Part shown: in pieces, positions 8,372 to 15,522 of the stretch
How positions within the stretch are numbered: the stretch's first letter is position 1
How the letters are laid out: each line of letters begins with the position of its first letter
DNA from: Selenomonas sp.
GTDB taxonomy: Bacteria; Bacillota_C; Negativicutes; Selenomonadales; Selenomonadaceae
Length of the DNA: 64,000 nt
Assembly (NCBI RefSeq): GCF_024693525.1
Contig: NZ_JAILKR010000129.1
Coordinates: 34,593-98,592 of the forward strand
Direction: 5' to 3'
Program-made: the position numbers and the translations under genes
The notes under the pieces: generated by a model
The model's database searches: none
The model's input: the letters and a program-made list of their open reading frames with translations, nothing else
What the model was told of the DNA's origin: nothing

Positions 8372-9241
8372 ATGTTTTCCTACTATCTGATGAAAGCAAT
8401 CAGTGCGATTGCCTGCCTGCTGCCACGCACTATGTGTGAGGCATTGGGCCGGGGCCTGGGAAATTTTGCCTGGCTGATCCTGCCGGAACGGCGTAAACGG
8501 CTGGCACGGGAACAGATAAAGAAATGCCTGCAGGTTGATGAAAAAGAAGCACAGCGCATTGCCAAGGCCAGTGCGGTCCGCTTTGGGCCGATGCTGTTTG
8601 AGGTGCTTCGCTTCCCGCTGATCAAGAAGAACCCTCAGGACTACGTCCGTATCGAAGGCTTGGAAAAGCTCCGGCAGGGCATGGCTGAGGGGAAAGGGGC
8701 GATCATCGCAGCCGCGCACAGCGGCAATTGGGAACTTATGGGCGGAGCATTTGCTATGGCCGGCATCCCGCTGGTCGGGGTGGCTATGAAGCAGAAGTCC
8801 TCGGGAGCGGACCGCTTCATCAATGAGTATCGGACCATGATCGGTATGCATATCACCTACAAGACAGATGTGCGGGAAATGTTTGCCATGCTGAAAAAGG
8901 GCTGGGCAATTGGCTTGATTATGGATCAGGATACCAACCGTCATGACGGGATTATCCTGGACTTTTTTAACCAGCCCACCAATTGCACGCCGGGAGCTGC
9001 TTCGATGGCCCGGTTCCAGAATGTGCCTATATTCACTTCCTTTATGCATCGGGAGGAAAATGGCCGGCATACATTGATTGTCGAGGGGCCCTTCCATGTC
9101 GAGAAAACGAAGGATAAGCGCGAGGATATCCGCCGAACCTCCCAGCTCTTGACGAAAGCCATCGAAGACCATGTCCGGAAGTATCCAGAAGAATGGTTCT
9201 GGCTGCACGACCGCTGGAAGTCCGTCCGCGAGGAATGGTAA
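8372..9241 (+). CDS. Lipid A biosynthesis acyltransferase, LpxL/HtrB family (first copy)
   Basis: A 289-residue member of the LpxL/LpxM family, which adds secondary acyl chains to Kdo2-lipid A at the inner membrane. The H-x4-E catalytic motif is present (AAHSGNWELMGG, His at about residue 116). The N-terminal hydrophobic segment YYLMKAISAIACLLPRTM anchors it, and DQDTNRHDGI and PEEWFWLHDRWK are typical later blocks. A second family member lies at 21332, so the two probably add different secondary chains. Which is LpxL and which LpxM cannot be decided by eye. The gene sits between a terminator (8305) and the lpxC promoter (9255). Confidence 0.88.
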   Translation: MFSYYLMKAISAIACLLPRTMCEALGRGLGNFAWLILPERRKRLAREQIKKCLQVDEKEAQRIAKASAVRFGPMLFEVLRFPLIKKNPQDYVRIEGLEKLRQGMAEGKGAIIAAAHSGNWELMGGAFAMAGIPLVGVAMKQKSSGADRFINEYRTMIGMHITYKTDVREMFAMLKKGWAIGLIMDQDTNRHDGIILDFFNQPTNCTPGAASMARFQNVPIFTSFMHREENGRHTLIVEGPFHVEKTKDKREDIRRTSQLLTKAIEDHVRKYPEEWFWLHDRWKSVREEW

Positions 9242-9254
9242 GCTGTTCGGCTAC

Positions 9255-9283
9255 TTGCGCAACCGAACAATGTTGGGTAAAAT
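9255..9283 (+). promoter_or_regulatory. Sigma-A promoter for the lpxC operon
   Basis: TTGCGC (9255-9260), a 17-base spacer and TAAAAT (9278-9283). An inverted repeat GTTCGG (9245-9250) / CCGAAC (9263-9268) straddles the -35 box. It could be an operator or a weak hairpin ending the upstream transcript. Confidence 0.7.
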
Positions 9284-9316
9284 AGAGAAAGGAATTTTTA
9301 TTCGGGGGGAGTAGTT

Positions 9317-10147
9317 TTGCAGAAACAGATTACGATTGCGGCAGAGGTTTCCTATACCGGTATCGGATTGCATTCGGGTCGGGAGGTTCATATGGTGCTC
9401 AAACCAGCACCGGTTGATACGGGAATCCTGTTCGTTCGCACCGATATTGCGGAACGGCCGTCAATCCATGCTGCAGCCTCAAATGTCACGTCGACGCTGC
9501 GCGCGACGACAGTCGAGGAAAATGGCTATAAAGTATTCACAATCGAGCACTTGATGAGTGCCTTTCATGCGCAGGGCATTGATAACTGCGTGGTAGAAAT
9601 GGATTCTGAGGAACCGCCGGTAGCGGATGGTTCCTCGTTGGCTTTTTTCGAATTGCTGGAGAAGGCTGGCCGTCAGGAACAGGAAAAGGAATGCCATGAG
9701 ATCGTTATCGATAAGGTTTACCGCATCGATGATGAGGAAAATAAACGGTTTGTCATGGTAGTTCCCTACGATGGCTTCCGGGTAAGCTTTACCTCGCTGA
9801 ATCCCCACAAGCTCATCGGGGTTCAGTATCAGAACTTCGAGATCACACCGAAGACTTATCATGAGGAGATTGCACCGGCCCGTACAATCGCTTATGAAAA
9901 AGAGATTGAAGCGCTTCGCAGTATGGGGCTGGGGCTGGGCGGTACGCTGGAAAGCGTTATCGTCTACAATGATGAAGGCTGGCTTAATCCGCTTCATTAT
10001 GAAGACGAATTGGTTCGTCATAAAATCCTGGATGTAATTGGCGATTTGCGCCTGGCAGGAAAAATCCGTGGTCATGTCATCGCGGTGGCTTCTGGTCATG
10101 CGCTTAATACGCAGCTGGCAAAAGTGATTGCTGGTGCATTGGGTTAA
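9317..10147 (+). CDS. lpxC: UDP-3-O-acyl-N-acetylglucosamine deacetylase LpxC
   Basis: Zinc amidase catalysing the committed step of lipid A synthesis. It starts with TTG at 9317, after a GGGGGGA site. At 276 residues it is slightly shorter than the E. coli enzyme. The zinc ligands and active-site residues are visible: EHLMSAFHAQGIDN, the pair in RHKILDVIGDL, and the C-terminal catalytic His in VASGHALN. The VADGSS segment of the substrate passage is also present. It leads a promoter-driven unit with fabZ, lpxA and lpxI. Confidence 0.97.
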   Translation: MQKQITIAAEVSYTGIGLHSGREVHMVLKPAPVDTGILFVRTDIAERPSIHAAASNVTSTLRATTVEENGYKVFTIEHLMSAFHAQGIDNCVVEMDSEEPPVADGSSLAFFELLEKAGRQEQEKECHEIVIDKVYRIDDEENKRFVMVVPYDGFRVSFTSLNPHKLIGVQYQNFEITPKTYHEEIAPARTIAYEKEIEALRSMGLGLGGTLESVIVYNDEGWLNPLHYEDELVRHKILDVIGDLRLAGKIRGHVIAVASGHALNTQLAKVIAGALG

Positions 10148-10185
10148 TGTTGGATTGTGATTAATTAAAGGAAGAAGGAAAAAAC

Positions 10186-10626
10186 ATGGTTTTAGATATC
10201 AACGAAATTCAGAAAATCCTGCCGCATCGTCCGCCGATGCTGTTGGTTGACCGCATCATTGAACTGGACCCGATGAAATCGGCAACGGGCATCAAGAACG
10301 TGACGATGATGGAGCCGCAGTTCCGTGGTCATTTCCCGGATCATCCAATCATGCCTGGTGTTTTGATTCTTGAGGCTATGGCCCAGGTCGGCGGTGTCAT
10401 GATGCTGTATCCGGAAGAAAACCGTGGCAAGATTGCTCTGTTTGGCGGCATGGAGAATGTCAAGTTCAAACATCCGGTAGTGCCGGGAGACCAGCTGGTG
10501 ACGAAGTCTCACCTGGTTCGTGTGCGTGGCGATTTTGGTATGCTTCACTGTGATGGTTATGTAGACGGTAAGCTTGCTGCTTCGGCTGATTTCAAATTTG
10601 CTATGAGAAAAAGCGAAAATCTTTGA
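10186..10626 (+). CDS. fabZ: (3R)-hydroxyacyl-ACP dehydratase FabZ
   Basis: Hot-dog-fold dehydratase of type II fatty-acid synthesis, 146 residues. Catalytic His and Glu lie in GHFPDHPIMPGV and LILEAMAQVGG; the N-terminal HRPPMLLVDRI block is typical. FabZ competes with LpxA/LpxD for hydroxyacyl-ACP, so its place between lpxC and lpxA links membrane-lipid and lipid A flux, as in many Gram-negative genomes. A near copy of its last 23 bases lies just downstream (see the repeat at 10603-10666). Confidence 0.96.
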   Translation: MVLDINEIQKILPHRPPMLLVDRIIELDPMKSATGIKNVTMMEPQFRGHFPDHPIMPGVLILEAMAQVGGVMMLYPEENRGKIALFGGMENVKFKHPVVPGDQLVTKSHLVRVRGDFGMLHCDGYVDGKLAASADFKFAMRKSENL

Positions 10627-10666
10627 TTTTCAATGATTTTTACATGAGAGAAAGAGATAATCTTTG
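10603..10666 (+). repeat. Imperfect direct repeat of the fabZ 3' end
   Basis: Bases 10603-10625 (the last coding bases of fabZ) recur at 10644-10666 with three mismatches in 23; unit ATGAGA-A/G-AAAG-C/A-GA-A/T-AATCTTTG. The second copy opens no supported gene (a 19-codon frame without a ribosome site). It looks like a decayed local duplication. Confidence 0.55.
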
Positions 10667-10765
10667 TTCAACTCGAAAAACGCCTAGATTTGCTGTCATA
10701 TAAGATACGAGAATTTGGAGTTTCTTGGGGAATATATAAATATAAGGACAGAGCAAAGAAACCTG

Positions 10766-10791
10766 CAGCCATATTCAGGGGTGAATGGCTG
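10766..10791 (+). other. Hairpin in the fabZ-lpxA intergenic region
   Basis: CAGCCAT (10766-10772) pairs with ATGGCTG (10785-10791), with a further TCA/TGA pairing inside. No U-tract follows, so it is not a standard terminator. It may be an mRNA processing or stability element. The remaining ~130 bases of the gap show no convincing promoter. Confidence 0.4.
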
Positions 10792-10824
10792 TCAGTTTAA
10801 GGATAGTTGAAGGAGTTGGAGCAG

Positions 10825-11640
10825 ATGACTACTGAGAAAAACAGTATTACCAATAATATACATGAGACTGCAGTTATCGCACCGGGGGCGAAGATTGCCG
10901 CGAACGTCACGGTTGGTCCCTACTCGGTTATCGGTGAGAATGTCGAGATCGGCGAGGGTACGGTAATCGGGCCCCACGTCGTAATCCAGGGCTGGACGGA
11001 AATTGGCAGAGACTGCCATATTTTCCAGGGGGCATCGATTGGCGAAGAACCGCAGGATCTCAAATTCCGGGGTGAGAAGAGTTATACCGTAATCGGTGAC
11101 CGGACCACCATTCGTGAGGGAGCAACGGTTCACCGTGCTACCGGCGAAGGGGAGGAAACCCGTATTGGCAGTGACTGCCTGCTGATGGCACTGACTCATG
11201 TTGCCCATAACTGCATCGTTGGCAATCACGTCATCATGTCGAATCTGGCAAGCCTGGCTGGTCATGTGGTCGTAGAGGACCGGGCGGTTGTCGGCGGCAT
11301 GGCTGGTGTCCATCAGTTCGTCAAAATTGGCCGCAATGCTATGGTAGGCGGCATGTCGAAGCTTACGCAGGATGTCGTTCCGTTCACTATTGTCGATGGA
11401 CGCCCGGCCAAGGTGGTAGGCCTCAACAGCGTCGGCATTTCCCGTGCCGGCATCAAATTGGATGCCCGCCGCAACATCAAGCAGGCATATAAGATTGTCT
11501 ACCGTGCCGGCCTTACGCTGGAGCAGGCAATATCGGTAATCGAGCAGGAAGTAGATTCCTGCGATGAGGTCGATCATCTGCTGCGCTTCCTGCGCAATGC
11601 TGACCGTGGCATTTGCCGTGAGCGCCGTGATAATGACTGA
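10825..11640 (+). CDS. lpxA: Acyl-ACP--UDP-N-acetylglucosamine O-acyltransferase LpxA
   Basis: First step of lipid A synthesis: transfers a hydroxyacyl chain from ACP to UDP-GlcNAc. ATG 10825 (AAGGAG nine bases upstream) is preferred to the TTG at 10807. The 271-residue protein is a left-handed beta helix of hexapeptide repeats to about residue 190, with the conserved EEPQDLKFRGE loop, catalytic His in LTHVAHNC and the GVHQFVKIG block. A C-terminal helical domain follows. An about ten-residue N-terminal extension (MTTEKNSITN) precedes the usual start of the fold. Confidence 0.95.
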   Translation: MTTEKNSITNNIHETAVIAPGAKIAANVTVGPYSVIGENVEIGEGTVIGPHVVIQGWTEIGRDCHIFQGASIGEEPQDLKFRGEKSYTVIGDRTTIREGATVHRATGEGEETRIGSDCLLMALTHVAHNCIVGNHVIMSNLASLAGHVVVEDRAVVGGMAGVHQFVKIGRNAMVGGMSKLTQDVVPFTIVDGRPAKVVGLNSVGISRAGIKLDARRNIKQAYKIVYRAGLTLEQAISVIEQEVDSCDEVDHLLRFLRNADRGICRERRDND

Positions 11641-11665
11641 GATTTGATTGATTTGGAGGATTTCC

Positions 11666-12469
11666 ATGGAAAGAGTCGGACTGCTGGCCGGTATCGGTTT
11701 TTTGCCGGTGGAATGTGCCAAAGCAGCCAGAGCACAGGGGCATGAGGTGTATATCGTTTCCCTGCTTCCAGAGACGGAAGAATGCTTAAAGGAATATGCT
11801 ACAGACTATCAGGAGATCAGTGTCTTTAAGGTCGGTAAGATTCTCAAATACTTGAAGAAGAATAAGATTACCCAGGTGACCATGATTGGCAAGGTCACCA
11901 AGGAACTCTTGTATGCCCATAAGGCGATGCCGGATCTCAAGACTATGCAGATTCTCATGAGCCTCAAGGACCGTAAAGATGATACGGTTATGGAGGCCTT
12001 GGTGGCTGCTGTCGAGAGCACCGGGGCGAAGGTCGTCGATCAGACCGCGCTGATTCGGCCGTTGATGCCGGAGGCCGGTGTACTTACCCGGCGCAAACCG
12101 ACAGAGGATGAGAAGAAGGATATGAAGTTCGGTTTTCGGATGGCGAAGGAAATCGGCCGTATGGACGTAGGCCAGACGGTGGTGGTAAAGGGCTTGGCTG
12201 TCATGGCTTTGGAAGCCATTGAGGGCACCGATGCCTGCATCCGTCGTGGCGGCCAGCTGGCTAGAGGCGGCGCAGTGGTGGCCAAGGTGGCTAAGCCACA
12301 GCAGGATAAGCGCTTTGATGTGCCGGCGGTAGGCCTTACGACGCTTCGTACCATGGTGGAAGTCGGAGCTAAGGCTCTGGTTATCGAAGCTGGTGAAACC
12401 CTGTTGGTGGAAAAGGACAAGGTCCTGCAACTGGCTGATGAAAACGATATAACGATTGTAGCAATGTAA
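11666..12469 (+). CDS. lpxI: UDP-2,3-diacylglucosamine pyrophosphatase LpxI (DUF1009)
   Basis: Hydrolyses UDP-2,3-diacylglucosamine to lipid X, the step done by LpxH in enterobacteria. The 267-residue protein has the LpxI layout: N-terminal domain (ERVGLLAGIGFLPVECAKAA) and a C-terminal catalytic DUF1009 domain. The latter has VVVKGLAVMALEAIEGTDAC, then KVAKPQQDKRFDVPAVG and an end block ALVIEAGETLLV. ATG 11666 follows TTGGAGGA. Using LpxI rather than LpxH is usual for alphaproteobacteria and diderm Firmicutes. A strong terminator follows, so it ends the lpxC transcript. Confidence 0.93.
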   Translation: MERVGLLAGIGFLPVECAKAARAQGHEVYIVSLLPETEECLKEYATDYQEISVFKVGKILKYLKKNKITQVTMIGKVTKELLYAHKAMPDLKTMQILMSLKDRKDDTVMEALVAAVESTGAKVVDQTALIRPLMPEAGVLTRRKPTEDEKKDMKFGFRMAKEIGRMDVGQTVVVKGLAVMALEAIEGTDACIRRGGQLARGGAVVAKVAKPQQDKRFDVPAVGLTTLRTMVEVGAKALVIEAGETLLVEKDKVLQLADENDITIVAM

Positions 12470-12475
12470 TTCGCA

Positions 12476-12516
12476 GACGCAGTGGATACGAAAAATGTGT
12501 CCATTTGCGTCTTTTT
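12476..12516 (+). terminator. Rho-independent terminator after lpxI
   Basis: Long hairpin GACGCA...GTGGATAC / GTGTCCAT...TGCGTC (12476-12511) followed by TTTTT. Confidence 0.8.
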
Positions 12517-12541
12517 CATGTAAGAGGGGGTGTGGAGTGCT

Positions 12542-12570
12542 TTGCACTCTGCATCAACTTTATGTATAAT
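12542..12570 (+). promoter_or_regulatory. Sigma-A promoter for the lpxB-msbA-waaA operon
   Basis: TTGCAC (12542-12547), 17-base spacer, consensus TATAAT (12565-12570), directly after the lpxI terminator. It starts a new transcription unit for the second half of the LPS cluster. Confidence 0.85.
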
Positions 12571-12611
12571 AAAGAGTGGACTATTATGTGAAATAGCAGG
12601 AGGTGTTCTGC

Positions 12612-13787
12612 ATGAAAATCATGTTTTCTGCCGGCGAAGTTTCCGGTGATGTACATGGAGAACAGCTGGCATCTTCTATCCTTAGGATGGACCCGTCCAT
12701 TGAACTTATCGGTTTTGGCGGTGCGCGGATGGAAGAAGCTGGCGTACGGCTTTATGAGAATTTTGCCGATTATAATGTAATGGGCGTGTGGGAAGTGATT
12801 AAGAACCTGCGGCGCCTTCTGAATCTATTGGATGGATTGACGGACTTCATGAAGCAGGAAAAGCCAGATCTTTTGGTGCTGATTGACTATCCGGATTTTA
12901 ACTGGCGGCTGGCCAAGCGGGCCAAGAAGCTCGGAATCCCCGTGTTCTCGTATATCCCACCTTCGGCTTGGGCTTGGCGCAAGGGAAGGGCAAAGGAATG
13001 CACGAAATGGGCCGACGAATTTGTGGCTATTTTCCCGCACGAGCTTCCCGTATATGAAAAGGCTGGGGCCAATATCTCCTTTGTGGGCAATCCGCTGGTA
13101 GACAAGGTGAAGGCCGAACTGCCGCGCGAGCAGGCCAGGAAACACTTCGGCATTCCGGAAGATAAGACCGCCATCCTGCTGATGCCTGGCAGCCGTAAAC
13201 AGGAGATTGAATTATTGCTGCCTTCGATGCTGGTAGGGGCGAAAAAACTGCTGGAACAGAGGCCTGAGACGATGCTGCTGCTACCGGTGGCCGATGGAAT
13301 CAATGAGGCGCGGATTCGCCAGCTGATAGCCGAAGCTGGCGTGCCGGTGACGCTCACCCATGAGATGCGTTATTCGCTGATGGGGGCGGCCGATGCTGCT
13401 GTGGCAACTTCAGGGACGGTTATCATGGAGGCTGCCCTTATGGGCCTGCCCTGTGTGGTGCTCTATCGACTGTCGCCCCTTTCCTACGCCGTAGGAAAAC
13501 TACTGGTTCATGTAGAGAATTTCAGCCTGCCGAACATTCTGCTCGGCGAGCAGTTTGAAAAGGAGCTGCTGCAGGACGCAGTGACTCCGGAGAATATTGC
13601 CGCGGAACTCCTGCGCCTGTATCCAGGCGAGGAGAGCCGGGACGTTGTGGTGACCAAGCTTGCTGCCGCCTGTGAAAAACTGGGGGCACCGGGAGCTTCG
13701 GCGCGGGTAGCGGAAAAAATCCTGACGGCTGCCCGTCGTCTTTCGGAAAGTAAAGGATTATCGGGGGAAGAACATGAAGAATTATAA
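12612..13787 (+). CDS. lpxB: Lipid-A-disaccharide synthase LpxB
   Basis: GT19 glycosyltransferase that joins lipid X and UDP-2,3-diacylglucosamine to form the lipid A disaccharide. ATG 12612 is six bases after AGGAGGTG; the GTG at 12603 lies inside that ribosome site. The 391-residue protein begins MKIMFSAGEVSGDVHG, the family hallmark, and contains YIPPSAWAWRKGRAK, FVGNPLVDK, LMPGSRKQEI and a late GTVIMEAALMGLPCVVLYR block. It overlaps msbA by 14 bases, which suggests translational coupling. Confidence 0.96.
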   Translation: MKIMFSAGEVSGDVHGEQLASSILRMDPSIELIGFGGARMEEAGVRLYENFADYNVMGVWEVIKNLRRLLNLLDGLTDFMKQEKPDLLVLIDYPDFNWRLAKRAKKLGIPVFSYIPPSAWAWRKGRAKECTKWADEFVAIFPHELPVYEKAGANISFVGNPLVDKVKAELPREQARKHFGIPEDKTAILLMPGSRKQEIELLLPSMLVGAKKLLEQRPETMLLLPVADGINEARIRQLIAEAGVPVTLTHEMRYSLMGAADAAVATSGTVIMEAALMGLPCVVLYRLSPLSYAVGKLLVHVENFSLPNILLGEQFEKELLQDAVTPENIAAELLRLYPGEESRDVVVTKLAAACEKLGAPGASARVAEKILTAARRLSESKGLSGEEHEEL

Positions 13788-15504
13788 GCGACTGCTTCAG
13801 TTTATGCGACCGTATCTGAAGCAGCTGTTCCTGGCTATTATCTGCATTATTGTAGCGGCCGGATGCAACCTGTACCTGCCTTGGATTATCAAGGACATGA
13901 TTGATAAAGTGTTAGCGGATAAAGATATGATGATGCTCAACATGATTTGTGTCGGCATCGTGGTGGTTTTCTTTATCCGTGGCATATTCTTTTACGGACA
14001 GTCCTATCTGGTATCGTACATTGGCCAAAAGGTAATCATCGATGTCCGTGAGGTTATGTTCCGCAAATTCCAGCGCATGCCGATGGCGTATTTTGATAAG
14101 CATCAGACGGGTGAGACGATGAGTTACATCACCAATGATGTGGCGGCCATTCAGTCGGCATTGGTAGACCAGCTTATTGAGATGGTCACGGAAGGCTCGA
14201 TTCTCATCGGCTCCCTGGTATTGATGGTTTACCTTGACTGGAAGCTTTCCCTGTTGACCTTGGTGGTCATTCCCTTGGTTGGACAGGCCATGAAAATCTT
14301 CGGCCGGAAAATCAAACGCAATGGTACGGTTATCCAGGAGCGCATGGCGGATATCACTTCCCTGCTGCAGGAGAGTATTTCGGCCATCCGCGTGGTGAAA
14401 TCCTTCGTCCGGGAAAAATATGAGACTGACCGTTTTACCCATCAGAATCAGCTCAATTTCCAGGCGGCTATGAAAAATGTCCAGTTGACGAGCCTCCTCA
14501 CACCGACTGTAGAATTTTTGGCGGCTATATCGGTCACCTTTATCGTGTGGTTTGGCGGCTATGAGGTTGTCAACGACGAAATGACTGCTGGTGCCCTGGT
14601 GGCGTTTTTGACGTATGCGGTCAATCTGGCCAACCCGGTCAAGCGCTTGTCCCGTGTATACGGCAACCTGCAGCGCGCCATGGCTGCGGTTGACCGCGTC
14701 TTTGCAGTCATTGATTTGGAAGAACCCATCAGCGATAAAGAAGGAGCAAAACCGTTGCCGGAGATTTCTGGTGCTGTTAAGCTCGATCACGTATCCTTTG
14801 AGTATAAGAAGGGGGTTCCGGCCCTGTCGGATGTCTCACTGGATGCTAAGCCAGGCCAGATGATTGCCTTCGTTGGGCCGAGTGGTGCAGGCAAGTCGAC
14901 AATTGCCAACCTGATTCCGCGCTTCTATGAGATTACAGACGGTTCGATTTCGATTGATGGAACGGATATCCGCGATGTTACGGTTTCGTCGCTGCGGGAA
15001 CAGATTGGTATTGTTCCGCAGGAAACCCTGTTGTTCTCGACGACGGTAATGGAAAATATCCGTTATGGCCGTTTGGATGCTACGGATGAGGAGGTCATCG
15101 AGGCAGCCAAGGCGGCCAATGCCGATGAATTCATCCGCAACCTGCCCCAGGGCTATGAAACGAAAATCGGGGAGCGCGGGATGAACCTTTCGGGCGGGCA
15201 GCGTCAGCGCATGGCCATTGCCCGGGCAATCCTCAAGAATCCGCGTATCTTGATTCTTGATGAGGCGACGTCAGCTCTGGACACGGAAAGTGAGAAAATC
15301 GTTCAGGCTGCCCTCGATAAGCTTATGGTGGGGCGCACTTCCTTTGTCATTGCCCATCGCCTTTCGACGATTTTCAATGCCGACCAGATCTTTGTCATTG
15401 ACAATGGTCATGTAAAAGAGCATGGTACACATGAAGAACTTTTGAAACTTGATGGCTTGTATAGCTATTTGTATAATATTCAATTCAACAAGAAGAACGT
15501 GTAA
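13774..15504 (+). CDS. msbA: Lipid A export ABC transporter MsbA
   Basis: Half-transporter of 576 residues that flips core-lipid A across the inner membrane. The N-terminal ABC exporter domain (about residues 1-310) has six hydrophobic helices. The nucleotide-binding domain (about 340-576) has Walker A GPSGAGKST, signature LSGGQRQRMAIARAI, Walker B ILILDEATSALD and the H-loop IAHRLST. The position between lpxB and waaA supports MsbA over a general multidrug exporter. It lies 18 bases before the waaA-lpxK fusion. Confidence 0.93.
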   Translation: MKNYKRLLQFMRPYLKQLFLAIICIIVAAGCNLYLPWIIKDMIDKVLADKDMMMLNMICVGIVVVFFIRGIFFYGQSYLVSYIGQKVIIDVREVMFRKFQRMPMAYFDKHQTGETMSYITNDVAAIQSALVDQLIEMVTEGSILIGSLVLMVYLDWKLSLLTLVVIPLVGQAMKIFGRKIKRNGTVIQERMADITSLLQESISAIRVVKSFVREKYETDRFTHQNQLNFQAAMKNVQLTSLLTPTVEFLAAISVTFIVWFGGYEVVNDEMTAGALVAFLTYAVNLANPVKRLSRVYGNLQRAMAAVDRVFAVIDLEEPISDKEGAKPLPEISGAVKLDHVSFEYKKGVPALSDVSLDAKPGQMIAFVGPSGAGKSTIANLIPRFYEITDGSISIDGTDIRDVTVSSLREQIGIVPQETLLFSTTVMENIRYGRLDATDEEVIEAAKAANADEFIRNLPQGYETKIGERGMNLSGGQRQRMAIARAILKNPRILILDEATSALDTESEKIVQAALDKLMVGRTSFVIAHRLSTIFNADQIFVIDNGHVKEHGTHEELLKLDGLYSYLYNIQFNKKNV

Positions 15505-15522
15505 GAAGGGAAAGATAGAGAT

